Shown here: positions 44,472-53,763 of the stretch, one piece after another
Layout: each line of letters opens with the position of its first letter
Numbering within the stretch: position 1 is the stretch's first letter
DNA from: Pedobacter sp. ASV12
Lineage (GTDB): Bacteria > Bacteroidota > Bacteroidia > Sphingobacteriales > Sphingobacteriaceae
Length of the DNA stretch: 53,763 nucleotides
Assembly: GCF_016429155.1 (NCBI RefSeq)
Contig: NZ_JAELUC010000022.1
Span: 1 to 53,763 of the forward strand
Direction of reading: 5' to 3'
Position numbers and translations under genes: made by a program
Notes under the pieces: generated by a model
Database searches by the model: none
What the model was told of the DNA's origin: nothing
What the model saw: the letters and a program-made list of their open reading frames with translations, nothing else

Positions 44472-45359
44472 TTATTGGCCCGACCCCATTTTTACCCTCA
44501 GGAAAACTTCGAAGCCACCATTGGTGTAATTGTTGAGCTGCGAAGTGCTCGTGGTATACAAGCCGCTGATGAGATATTTCTTTTTGTAGTCCATCCCAAA
44601 GCCAAAAGTGGCGTTCTTGGTGCTGTGATACATCGCCGAAAGCAAGATCTGTTGGTTTACAAGGGCAAACTGTGCACCTGCATCCCAGATGTTATCGTAG
44701 CCTGAAACGGCCCTGTAAGCAACCAAAGGCTCCACAAATTCGCCATTAAGGTTAGTATTGAACGGGATTTTGTAGCTGATGGCCGAATAAAACCGGGCCA
44801 CATCGGCATATTTGGTATCATCGCGCTTGAACAACTTATTCAGGTTTGGCAAGGCGGCATTAATGGTTAACCTGTTGCTGGTATAAGCCACACCAAAATC
44901 GCCATCGATATAGCTTTCACGGTCATTGTACTGGCCTACCAACACATCGTTCGGATTGCCTTTGATATCCGAATTGCTCAAACGCTGATTGGCAAAGCCC
45001 AACGAAACGCCAAAGTTCAGCTTATTGTTTTCATTGAGGGGGAGATGGTAAGCAAAGCTACCAACCACCCTGGTTTGGCGCTGAAGACCAGCCTTGTCGT
45101 TTACTACATTTAGGCCTACTCCTACCTTATTAAAACCATGATCAACGGTTATGGCTTGTGTAACCGGTGCCCCTGGAATGTTATTCCAGAGGCTACGATA
45201 GCCCAAGTTAAGATTGGTACCGTGCTCAAACCCGGCGAAGGCCGGATTGAGCTGGTAACGATTATTATAGTACTGCGACGACAATGGGTCGAGTTGTGCC
45301 TTAGCCGTTATTGATGAAGCAATAATGCCTACCAGAACTAAAATCTTATGTCTTTTCAT
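44472..45359 (-). CDS. PorP/SprF-family type IX secretion membrane protein
   Basis: A 295-residue outer-membrane beta-barrel with a signal peptide (MKRHKILVLVGIIASSITAK), starting at ATG 45359. The early QLDPLSSQYYNNRYQLNPAFAGFEHGTNLNLGYRSLW is the PorP/SprF signature. PorP/SprF proteins are needed for secretion and attachment of their own type-B-sorted partner through the T9SS. Here the partner is the SprB-like protein encoded immediately upstream, with a gap of only about 23 bases. The core T9SS genes lie elsewhere. Confidence 0.95.
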   Translation of the reverse strand: MKRHKILVLVGIIASSITAKAQLDPLSSQYYNNRYQLNPAFAGFEHGTNLNLGYRSLWNNIPGAPVTQAITVDHGFNKVGVGLNVVNDKAGLQRQTRVVGSFAYHLPLNENNKLNFGVSLGFANQRLSNSDIKGNPNDVLVGQYNDRESYIDGDFGVAYTSNRLTINAALPNLNKLFKRDDTKYADVARFYSAISYKIPFNTNLNGEFVEPLVAYRAVSGYDNIWDAGAQFALVNQQILLSAMYHSTKNATFGFGMDYKKKYLISGLYTTSTSQLNNYTNGGFEVFLRVKMGSGQ

Positions 45360-45382
45360 TTTATACAATTTAGTTGTCCTAA

Positions 45383-48300
45383 TTATTTATCCTGACGCAC
45401 TATGGTGATGAAGCCTCTTTTCTTCAGCTTGCCAGGTCCGAAATCGATGATATAGAAATAAGTACCCTCGTTAAGTGGCGCACCATTTAAGGTAGCATCC
45501 CAGCTGTTATCGTAGCCTTTTTTGCTATACAATACGCGTCCTGCCTTGTCGAAGATCTTCACTTCGTTGTTCGGATACTGGTCTATGTTTTCTACCACCC
45601 ACTTGTCGTTTACTCCATCGCCGTTCGGGGTCAGGATATTGGTAGCTTCAACCGCCTGGAAGTCGTCTCTTACTTCGATGGTGATGCTCTTCACATCGCT
45701 ACAGCCTGTGGCGTTGGTTACGGTTACCGTATAGGTAGTGGTTACCGATGGACGAACGGTTAGACTGGCCGTATTTTGGCCACTTACTATACCATTTGCA
45801 GTTGCCCAGCTATAGCTTGCGCCGCCTACGGCAGTAAGTACCGTAGTTTCGCCCTTGCTCAACGATGTACCCTTGCTCGAGGTAATGTTTACAATTGGCA
45901 ACGGATTGATGGTTAAGGTTCCATTTTGGTAAGTGAACACGTAATTGGTTGCCACACCGCCGGCAATATTGATTGGGTAGCTGTTGGCGATAGAATTGCC
46001 ACTGGCCGCTGTGGTCAGCGTAGGTGCAGTGGTCAATACGCCAGCAGTTTCTCCGTTTACGAAACCGGTATAGCTTACCGTAAAGGCCGGGTTAGGCTGT
46101 CCGTAGCAACGCGCCTTGTCGTCGGCTTTGGCAGTCAGCGTTGCCTTGTTCACCGTCAGGGTACCACTTACATAGTTGAGTTGGTAGTTGGCCGAGGCAT
46201 AGCCCGCAGGGGTGATTACATAGGTTCCTGCATTGATGGCGCCCTGGGCCGTGCCAGTGTAAGCCAATGTTCCGGTTAAGCTATTGGTGGCGTTGTCGGT
46301 GCCTACAAAACCGCTATAGGTTACGCCATTGCCTCCGTTAAAGGCCAGACCATTGTAGGTTTTGCTAGCATTGGTGGCAATCACATCCAAAGGTTTTTTG
46401 GTGATGGTCAAGTTGGCGCCAGTGTAAGTTAAAGCATAGTTGCTGCTTAAAGCCAAGGTATTCTGACCGATGGCATAAGTGCCTACGCTTTCGCCTGTTG
46501 CACGGCTTAATGAACCGCTAAAGCTGTCGCCGGCTACCAGAGCCGGGCTGAAAGTATAGGTAAGAGCCGGATCGGCACTGCCGTAAACCTTGCTTTTTGC
46601 ATCGGCAGTTACGGTAATGGCTTTAACCCCAATTACAATATTTCCAGCTGTATAGGTAATGGCATAGTTGCTGGCCGTAAATGTACCTCCAACAGCTGCA
46701 CTAGGCGTTACTTTTGCTGTATAAGTTCCTACTGCATCGTTAGCCGCAGCGCCAGTTCCGTAGGCTATGCTCACTGTACCTACTGTTTCACCGTTTTTCA
46801 ATCCGCTTGAAACAAATGCGGTTGAACCGGCAGCACCTGTTAAGACATCGCCGTAGGTTTTGTTTACTTGGTTTGCCGTAATGGTTAATGGTGCCGCAGT
46901 TACTGTACTCGAAACCGTTGCTTTAGTTACATTAACAGCTCCCGCACTGGTTAACAGGATATTTCCACTATAAATGCCTACAGCGGTTGTGTTTTTCAGC
47001 CTTAGGTAAACCGGTGTACTGGAAATCATGCCCGAAGTACCTACGGTTACCGTATTGCTAAAGGTAGTGTTATCAGTACTTACTTCAAATCCTACTGGCG
47101 GTGTTACCAATATGCCAGCCGTCATGTTTACACCCGAAACTGCAAACTGAGTTGAAGCCGATGCTGTTCCGTACACAGTGTTCAGTGCACTTAGGGTACC
47201 TGTAGCGGTAATGGTTGGCACCGTAATTACGGTAAATGTATTTGTTGCACTGTATACGCTTGCATTTCCGGCTACATCAGTTGCCAATGCTTTTAAGGTA
47301 TGCGTGCCATCCAATAAGGCCGTACCTAAAGTATAGCTCCAGTTGCCGCTGGCATCTACAGGGATACTTGTACTTACCGTCGTTGCGTCTAGCTGTAAAG
47401 TTACGGTAGAGCCTGCTTCGGCAGTACCGCTAATTGCAGGAAGACCCGTGTAAACAGTTGCGCCATTGGCCACGGCAACCACTACTGGAGCAATAGGTGG
47501 GGTAACATCTATGGTCCAGGTATAGCTTGCAGGAGTTGCATCTACATTGCCAGCGGCATCAATTGCCCTTACCCTAAAGGTATGGGTACCTTCAGCCAAT
47601 CCGGTGTACGTTAATGGCGAAGTTGCACTTACGTAAGCTCCGGCATCAAGCTGTGCTTCGAAAGTACCTGCTTCAGTACTTGTAAAAGTGAAGGTTGCAT
47701 CGATTGCATTTGTAATGGCTAGCGGATTGCTGGCAATGGTTGTATTAGGTGCTGTATTATCAACAGTTACAGCAGTTGAAGTGGCACTTGCCGCTTTGTT
47801 GCCTGCTACATCGGTAGCGGTATTGGCCGCAATGCTGATGGTAATTGTTCCATCTCCAGTAATTCCGTTAAGCGTTACGGTTCTGGCTAAGCCGGTGCCA
47901 CTTACGGTAGCTGTTCCTGTTGCGGTTCCTGTTGTAATCAAAGCGACATCGCTATTGGTTAATGAAACCGTACCATCAGAATAGGTCAAAGCAAAAGTTA
48001 CCGGACCGTTTCTGGTCAATGCGACTGATGGACTACCAATGGTTAGCGTTGGCGCGGTTTGATCAATGGTATATACCTGTCCGCTTGTAAAGCCAGCGCT
48101 TGTAGGATTTCCAGCCATGTCGGCTACGCCTGTAGCACTTACTTTAAGATCAAGGCGCAAGGTTCCGTCGCCGGCAATCGTATTCACATTAATGGTATAA
48201 ACCGTGGTACTTACAGGGGTAACACTTGCTACCGCAGCCGATAAGGTACCAGTGGTTGTTAAAGCAAATGCATTAGCGGTTACACCGGTAACTGGTTCAG

Positions 48301-51300
48301 AGAAAGTTACGGTATAATCAACATTTGTGGCATTGCTTGGGGTTGTACCTACGCGGTTAATCGAAACCACAGTTGGCGCAATACCATCGATAACGATATT
48401 TTTGTTTGCGCCAAGAGAACCCGCCGCGCCAGGCGCAGGCAAAGTTAGCGTAGCATTGTTATTCAAGGCGTCTTTAATTGTTCCGCCTGCCAAAGTAAGT
48501 GATGTGGTAGAGGCATAATCCAAGTCGGCCGTTTGGTTACCTGATGCTACCGTATAATTGAATACTAAAGAAGAAGTTCCGGAGCCCGAATTGTACAATG
48601 CGTTGGCACCTGTATTCAAGGCCAACTGAGGTGTTCCAGTTACGGTTACAGGCATATGGAAATTAACCTGAACAGCTATTACATCGCCTATTTTATAGGT
48701 ACCATTAGCCGTGCTGGCCGTTACGCCTGCAACACCCGCTGGCTGGGTAATGGTAAAGCTGCGCGTAATACTGCAGCCATTTGCATCAGTTATCGTTACT
48801 GTGTAGTTTCCTGCAACTAAGCCCGTAGCTGTAGCAGCGGTTCCGCCACTTGGAGCCCATGAATAGCTATAAGCTGGTGTTCCGCCAGATACCGATACAG
48901 TAGCCGAACCATTGGCGGCTCCAAATGCAGTTGCATCTGTTTGGCTTTGTGTTGCCGTTAGTGCCGTTGGCTGCGTAAGGGTAAAGCTTTTGGTCAATGT
49001 ACAACCATTGTTATCGGTAATGGTTACCGAGTAGGTTCCAATGGCCAAGCCTGTAATAGCCGATGTAGTAGCTCCTGTGGTCCATAAATAGGTATAAGGG
49101 GCCGTACCACCAACTGGGCTTACACTAGCTACACCTGTTGAACTGCCATTGCAGGCAATATTGGTCTGACTGGTCGTAGCCGCCAATACGCTTGGCTGGG
49201 CAATGGTAAACGATTGAGTGGTTTGACAAAGATTGGCATCTTTAACCGTTACCGTATAGGTTCCGGCAGCAAGCCCAGTGGCCGTTGCACCTGTGCCTCC
49301 GCTTGGCGACCACGAATAGGTATATGGTCCGGTTCCGCCGACAACATTAACTGTGGCCGAACCATTTGAACCGCCATTGCATGAAACATTGATTTGCGAT
49401 CCAGCCGAAGCCACTAAAGCTGCTGGCTGGGCAATGGTAAACGATTGAGTGGTTTGACAAAGATTGGCATCTTTAACCGTTACCGTATAGGTTCCGGCAG
49501 CAAGCCCAGTGGCCGTTGCACCTGTGCCTCCGCTTGGCGACCACGAATAGGTATATGGTCCGGTTCCGCCGACAACATTAACTGTGGCCGAACCATTTGA
49601 ACCGCCATTGCATGAAACATTGATTTGCGATCCAGCCGAAGCCACTAAAGCTGTTGGCTGCGTAATATTAAAAATTTGGGTTTTTGTACAAGCATTGGCA
49701 TCGGTTACGGTTACCGTATAAGTTCCGGCAGCCAAGCCAGTGGCCGTTGCACCCGTGCCTCCGCTTGGCGACCACGAATAGGTATAACCTGGTGTTCCTC
49801 CCGTAACGCTAACCGTAGCTGAGCCATTAGCACCTCCATTACATGAAACATTGATTTGCGCACCAGGCGAAACCGCCAATGCGGTAGGTTGGCTAATGCT
49901 GAAATTTTTAGTTAAAGTACAGTTATTGGCATCCGTAATGGTTACCGAATAGCTTCCAGCTAAGAGGCCAGTTACGGCAGAAGTTGTAGCTCCGGTTGAC
50001 CATAGATAAGTATACGGGGCCGTTCCACCGCTTGGACTTACACTTGCCATACCCGTTGCACTGCCATTGCAGGCAACATTGGTTTGGGTAGTAGTTGATG
50101 CCAATACCGTAGGCTGTCCGATGGTAAAGGTACGGGTGGCCTGACAAGCGTTCGCATCGGTCACCGTTACCGTATAAGTTCCGGCAGCCAGGCCAGTAGC
50201 CGTTGCCGCAGTGCCACCGCTAGGTGCCCATGAATAGGTATAGCCTGGCGTACCGCCGGTTGGCGATACCGTAGCCGTTCCGTTAGATCCGCCGTTGCAG
50301 CTCACATCGGTTTTGCCTCCTGTGGCCAAAGATAAGGCCGTAGGCTGGGTGATGGTAAAAGATTTTGTACCTGTACAACCATTGGCATCGGTTACTGTTA
50401 CCGTATAGGTTCCGGCAGCCAGGCCAGTAGCCGTTGCCGCAGTGCCACCGCTAGGTGCCCAAGAATAAGTATAAGGCGCCGTGCCCCCTGTTGGCGAAAC
50501 TGTCGCCGTTCCGTTAGATCCGCCATTGCAGCTCACGTCGGTTTTGCTACCTGCTGTTGTATTTAAAGCTGTTGGTTGAATAATGGTAAAGCTACGGGTA
50601 GCCGTACAAGCATTGGCATCGGTCACCGTTACCGTATAGGTTCCTGGAGCCAGGCCTGTTGCTGTGGCCGCCGTGCCGCCACTAGGTGCCCAAGAGTAGG
50701 TATACGCTGGCGTGCCACCGGTTGGCGAAACTGTTGCCGTTCCGTTAGATCCACCATTGCAGCTCACATCGGTTTTGCCTCCTGTGGCCAAAGATAAGGC
50801 CGTAGGCTGGGTGATGGTAAAAGATTTTGTACCTGTACAACCATTGGCATCGGTTACTGTTACCGTGTAGGTTCCGGCAGCCAGGCCAGTAGCCGTTGCC
50901 GCGGTGCCACCGCTAGGTGCCCATGAATAGGTATAGCCAGGCGTGCCACCGGTTGGCGAAACTGTCGCTGTTCCGTTAGATCCACCATTGCAGCTCACGT
51001 CGGTTTTGCTACCTGCTGTCGTATTTAAAGCCGTGGGTTGCGTAATGGTAAAACTACGCGTAGCTGTACAGCCATTCGCATCGGTCACCGTTACCGTATA
51101 GGTTCCTGCAACTAAGCCAGTAGCCGTTGCCGCCGTGCCACCACTAGGTGCCCAAGAGTAGGTATATGCTGGCGTACCACCGGTTGGCGAAACTGTCGCC
51201 GTTCCGTTCGTACCACCATTGCAGCTCACATCGGTTTTGCTGCCTGTGGTTAGAGACAATGGTGCACTAGGTTGCGTAATTGTGGCGTTTACCGTACCCG

Positions 51301-53689
51301 TACAACCATTGGCGTCGGTTATCATTACTGAATAGGTGCCCGCAACAAGGCTGGTCCGGTCTTCGGTGGTAACACCCCCTACCCAGCTAAAGGTATATGG
51401 AGGTACTCCTCCAGTTGGTGTGAGGTTGATTGCACCGGTATTGCCGCCAAAACAGGCTATGTTGGTGACTACGGTAGTGCCCGAAACAGGCGCTGTTGGT
51501 TGTGTTACCGTAGCATTTACCGTACCCGTGCAGCCATTGGCATCGGTTATCATTACCGTATAGGTACCAGCAACAAGGCTGGTCCGGTCTTCGGTGGTAA
51601 CACCCCCTACCCAGCTAAAGGTATATGGAGGTACTCCCCCGGTTGGCGTTAGGTTAATTGCACCGGTATTGCCGCCAAAGCAGGCTATATTGGTGACTAC
51701 AGTAGTACCGGAAACAGGCGCAGTTGGCTGTGTTACCGTAATACCAGATATCGTTTTGGTACAGCCATTGGCATCGGTTATTATTACTGAATAGGTGCCC
51801 GCAACAAGGTTGGTGCGGTCTTCGGTAGTAATACCCCCTCCCCAGTTAAAGGTATACGGAGCAAGCCCGCCGGTTGGGGTCAGGTTGATTGCACCGGTAT
51901 TGCCGCCAAAGCAGGCTATGTTGGTCACTACAGTACTGGCGGAAATGGCCACAGGCTGAGTGATGGTGAAAGATTTTGTACCTGTACAACCATTGGCATC
52001 GGTTACCGTTACCGTATAGGTTCCAACCGACAAGCCGGTTGCCGTGGCTGCCGTGCCCCCGCTTGGAGCCCACGAATACGTATAGCCGGGCGTACCGCCA
52101 GTTGGCGATACCGTAGCCGTTCCGTTTGATCCACCAAAGCAGCTCACGTCGGTTTTGCTGCCAGTGGCTACATTTAAAGCCGTTGGCTGGGTAATGGTAA
52201 AGCTTTTAGTCGCCTGGCAGTTGTTGGCATCGGTTACCGTTACCGTATAAGTACCTGGTGCTAAGCCGGTGGCTGTTGCAGCCGTACCGCCACTAGGTGC
52301 CCACGAGTAGGTATAGCTTGGCGTACCGCCGGTTGGCGATACCGTAGCCGTTCCGTTCGATCCACCAAAGCAGCTCACATCGGTTTTGCTACCTGCGGCT
52401 ACATTTAAAGCCGTTGGCTGGGTAATGGTAAAGCTTTTAGTCGCCTGGCAGTTGTTGGCATCGGTTACCGTTACGGTATAGGTGCCAACGGCCAAACCAG
52501 TTGCCGTGGCGGCCGTACCGCCGCTTGGTGCCCACGAGTAGGTATAGCCTGGCGTACCGCCGGTTGGCGATACCGTAGCTGTTCCGTTAGATCCACCAAA
52601 GCAGCTCACATCGGTTTTGCTGCCAGCGGCTACATTTAAAGCCGGTGGCTGGGTAATGGTAAAGCTTTTAGTCGCCTGGCAGTTGTTGGCGTCGGTTACC
52701 GTTACCGTGTAAACGCCAACGCTTAAGCCGGTTGCCGTGGCTGCCGTGCCCCCGCTTGGAGCCCACGAATACGTGTAGCCGGGCGTACCGCCAGTTGGCG
52801 ATACCGTAGCCGTTCCGTTAGATCCGCCGTTGCAGCTCACATCGGTTTTACTGCCTGTACTTACATTTAGCGCAGCTGCAGGTTGATTGATGGTAATAGT
52901 TTTTGTAATCTGACAACCAATGTTATCTGTAATGGTAACGGTGTAGGTTCCAGCAGCGAGGCCAGTAGCAATACTAGCTGTACCTCCACTAGGTGACCAG
53001 GAATAAGTATAAGGAGCTACCCCTCCAGTTGGAGAAACGGCCGCAGAGCCTGTGTTGGTGCCGTAGCACAATACATCATTTTTAGCGGTTGAACTTGTGA
53101 TGTTGCTCACCGATAATGTTGCAGAGTTAGAGTTGGTACTACCGCCAACATTGCCAGCTACGCAACGGTACTGGTAACCATTCATTCCTGCACTCGCCCC
53201 AATAATTGTTAGGCTGCTGGTTGTAGCATTACTATACACACCGCCATTGTTGATATTGGTAAATCCGCTACCCGTATTTACCTGCCATTGATAACTTGTA
53301 GCACCTGTGGCTGTAATCGGAAAGGTCGTATTGCCATTTACACATATAGACCTATTGGGCGGATTTGAATTAATAACTGGTAAAGAGCTAACGTCCCATT
53401 TAAATGCATCTAAAGCAAAATATTCAAAAGAGCCTGTAGTTGTAAAGGTCAATTTATCTATGTTTACTGAAGTATTATTTGAGCCTCCATAAGTCGTAAG
53501 GTCTATGAATGTATAACCGTTGTTAACACCAACATTGGTATTGAAGCCAGTGCTGGAGGTTGCAGTAAACTGGGTAACTCCATTTAAGCTTCCGGTTATT
53601 GTTAATGAACCCGTGTTATAAGACAAATTTGCACGGGATATAAAAACCCAAAAGCTTTTAGCCTGAAATGCTGAGGCACTAGCTATGCT
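45383..53689 (-). CDS. SprB-like giant adhesin with type-B T9SS sorting domain, N-terminus missing
   Basis: About 2770 residues are visible and the N-terminus is lost at the contig end. In order: a beta-rich segment (about 6-105), an Ig-like domain (about 110-200), 19 SprB repeats of about 77 residues, Ig/Big-like domains (about 1660-2150), four MBG-type domains (about 2270-2600, each with KTYGD- or KVYGS-like openings), an Ig-like stretch, and a final gliding-motility CHU_C domain (LTPNGDGVNDKW, then GTYFYIIDF). The latter is a type-B secretion signal for the T9SS. Probably a surface adhesin for attachment or gliding. The first five residues of a naive prediction (MYKRQ) come from adapter sequence, so coordinates stop at 53689. 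Confidence 0.93.
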   Translation of the reverse strand, partial: SIASASAFQAKSFWVFISRANLSYNTGSLTITGSLNGVTQFTATSSTGFNTNVGVNNGYTFIDLTTYGGSNNTSVNIDKLTFTTTGSFEYFALDAFKWDVSSLPVINSNPPNRSICVNGNTTFPITATGATSYQWQVNTGSGFTNINNGGVYSNATTSSLTIIGASAGMNGYQYRCVAGNVGGSTNSNSATLSVSNITSSTAKNDVLCYGTNTGSAAVSPTGGVAPYTYSWSPSGGTASIATGLAAGTYTVTITDNIGCQITKTITINQPAAALNVSTGSKTDVSCNGGSNGTATVSPTGGTPGYTYSWAPSGGTAATATGLSVGVYTVTVTDANNCQATKSFTITQPPALNVAAGSKTDVSCFGGSNGTATVSPTGGTPGYTYSWAPSGGTAATATGLAVGTYTVTVTDANNCQATKSFTITQPTALNVAAGSKTDVSCFGGSNGTATVSPTGGTPSYTYSWAPSGGTAATATGLAPGTYTVTVTDANNCQATKSFTITQPTALNVATGSKTDVSCFGGSNGTATVSPTGGTPGYTYSWAPSGGTAATATGLSVGTYTVTVTDANGCTGTKSFTITQPVAISASTVVTNIACFGGNTGAINLTPTGGLAPYTFNWGGGITTEDRTNLVAGTYSVIITDANGCTKTISGITVTQPTAPVSGTTVVTNIACFGGNTGAINLTPTGGVPPYTFSWVGGVTTEDRTSLVAGTYTVMITDANGCTGTVNATVTQPTAPVSGTTVVTNIACFGGNTGAINLTPTGGVPPYTFSWVGGVTTEDRTSLVAGTYSVMITDANGCTGTVNATITQPSAPLSLTTGSKTDVSCNGGTNGTATVSPTGGTPAYTYSWAPSGGTAATATGLVAGTYTVTVTDANGCTATRSFTITQPTALNTTAGSKTDVSCNGGSNGTATVSPTGGTPGYTYSWAPSGGTAATATGLAAGTYTVTVTDANGCTGTKSFTITQPTALSLATGGKTDVSCNGGSNGTATVSPTGGTPAYTYSWAPSGGTAATATGLAPGTYTVTVTDANACTATRSFTIIQPTALNTTAGSKTDVSCNGGSNGTATVSPTGGTAPYTYSWAPSGGTAATATGLAAGTYTVTVTDANGCTGTKSFTITQPTALSLATGGKTDVSCNGGSNGTATVSPTGGTPGYTYSWAPSGGTAATATGLAAGTYTVTVTDANACQATRTFTIGQPTVLASTTTQTNVACNGSATGMASVSPSGGTAPYTYLWSTGATTSAVTGLLAGSYSVTITDANNCTLTKNFSISQPTALAVSPGAQINVSCNGGANGSATVSVTGGTPGYTYSWSPSGGTGATATGLAAGTYTVTVTDANACTKTQIFNITQPTALVASAGSQINVSCNGGSNGSATVNVVGGTGPYTYSWSPSGGTGATATGLAAGTYTVTVKDANLCQTTQSFTIAQPAALVASAGSQINVSCNGGSNGSATVNVVGGTGPYTYSWSPSGGTGATATGLAAGTYTVTVKDANLCQTTQSFTIAQPSVLAATTSQTNIACNGSSTGVASVSPVGGTAPYTYLWTTGATTSAITGLAIGTYSVTITDNNGCTLTKSFTLTQPTALTATQSQTDATAFGAANGSATVSVSGGTPAYSYSWAPSGGTAATATGLVAGNYTVTITDANGCSITRSFTITQPAGVAGVTASTANGTYKIGDVIAVQVNFHMPVTVTGTPQLALNTGANALYNSGSGTSSLVFNYTVASGNQTADLDYASTTSLTLAGGTIKDALNNNATLTLPAPGAAGSLGANKNIVIDGIAPTVVSINRVGTTPSNATNVDYTVTFSEPVTGVTANAFALTTTGTLSAAVASVTPVSTTVYTINVNTIAGDGTLRLDLKVSATGVADMAGNPTSAGFTSGQVYTIDQTAPTLTIGSPSVALTRNGPVTFALTYSDGTVSLTNSDVALITTGTATGTATVSGTGLARTVTLNGITGDGTITISIAANTATDVAGNKAASATSTAVTVDNTAPNTTIASNPLAITNAIDATFTFTSTEAGTFEAQLDAGAYVSATSPLTYTGLAEGTHTFRVRAIDAAGNVDATPASYTWTIDVTPPIAPVVVAVANGATVYTGLPAISGTAEAGSTVTLQLDATTVSTSIPVDASGNWSYTLGTALLDGTHTLKALATDVAGNASVYSATNTFTVITVPTITATGTLSALNTVYGTASASTQFAVSGVNMTAGILVTPPVGFEVSTDNTTFSNTVTVGTSGMISSTPVYLRLKNTTAVGIYSGNILLTSAGAVNVTKATVSSTVTAAPLTITANQVNKTYGDVLTGAAGSTAFVSSGLKNGETVGTVSIAYGTGAAANDAVGTYTAKVTPSAAVGGTFTASNYAITYTAGNIVIGVKAITVTADAKSKVYGSADPALTYTFSPALVAGDSFSGSLSRATGESVGTYAIGQNTLALSSNYALTYTGANLTITKKPLDVIATNASKTYNGLAFNGGNGVTYSGFVGTDNATNSLTGTLAYTGTAQGAINAGTYVITPAGYASANYQLNYVSGTLTVNKATLTAKADDKARCYGQPNPAFTVSYTGFVNGETAGVLTTAPTLTTAASGNSIANSYPINIAGGVATNYVFTYQNGTLTINPLPIVNITSSKGTSLSKGETTVLTAVGGASYSWATANGIVSGQNTASLTVRPSVTTTYTVTVTNATGCSDVKSITIEVRDDFQAVEATNILTPNGDGVNDKWVVENIDQYPNNEVKIFDKAGRVLYSKKGYDNSWDATLNGAPLNEGTYFYIIDFGPGKLKKRGFITIVRQDK
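48735..53105 (-). repeat. Array of 19 SprB repeats, 225-237 bp each
   Basis: Typical units are 231 bp (77 residues), each with a C-x-G-G/T-x-x-G start, P-x-x-Y-T-Y-x-W core, G-x-Y-x-V-x-V-x-D-x-x-x-C middle and TQP end. Three central units are the divergent T-T-x-V-T-N-I-A-C-F-G-G type. One pair (49194-49424 and 49425-49655) is identical by eye except for one base at the end, and units 10-13 form a 462-bp dimeric repeat. Confidence 0.95.

Positions 53690-53763
<74 letters not shown>

Noticed and set aside
51336..51794. Repeated plus-strand frames with similar proteins, as if a tandem gene family
   Set aside because: They are antisense shadows of adjacent SprB repeats, and their similarity comes from the repeat itself.
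48735..53105. Regular repeats considered as CRISPR or satellite DNA
   Set aside because: The period is about 231 bp, in frame, without unique spacers, and encodes a known protein repeat.

Overview
The window looks like chromosomal DNA of a Bacteroidota bacterium, most likely a Sphingobacteriaceae member near Pedobacter. The signs are two SusC/SusD pairs, a one-protein hybrid two-component regulator, -7 boxes of the TAnnTTTG type, a bifunctional RibBA, and a PorP/SprF protein next to a giant adhesin with a type-B C-terminal sorting domain. No database search was possible, so genus is an inference.

Layout. 1-12.8 kb is core genome: a cut-off secreted protein, an HTH protein, nth, recA, tsaD plus a small membrane protein, a TamB-like giant, and a minus-strand run of START-like protein, LptF/LptG permease and ribBA. 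A tRNA-Met(CAU) follows at 12.93 kb. 13.0-22.1 kb is accessory: a decayed IS1595-type transposase remnant, a YoaK-like protein, a headless MORN fragment behind a CrtO-like membrane protein, a VOC protein, an AraC regulator with a FAD monooxygenase, an arsR-SRPBCC-DoxX operon with visible operators, and a tight three-gene operon of poorly known proteins. 22.1-35.3 kb is a complete polysaccharide utilisation locus (PUL 1) read leftwards: hybrid sensor, SusC, SusD, GH130, MFS transporter and an unrecognised secreted protein. This suggests uptake and phosphorolysis of a beta-mannoside.

35.5-43.5 kb is a second SusCD locus with no recognisable glycosidase. It holds SusC, SusD, a Tat-exported calcineurin-like phosphoesterase, an XRE-cupin regulator and a FAD amine-oxidase-type protein. 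A 28-bp near-palindromic element, 24/28 identical, lies upstream of both SusC and the FAD enzyme and probably ties them into one regulon. This is the best candidate for an undescribed system, perhaps for phosphorus- or amine-containing substrates.

43.8-53.7 kb holds a Pr6Pr-like membrane protein, a PorP/SprF partner and the C-terminal part of a SprB-like adhesin with 19 repeats of about 77 residues, including identical and dimeric higher-order duplications. The last 74 bases are not biological: a Nextera mosaic-end sequence, five A and 50 G. They create a false MYKRQ N-terminus on the adhesin, which is truly truncated by the contig end.
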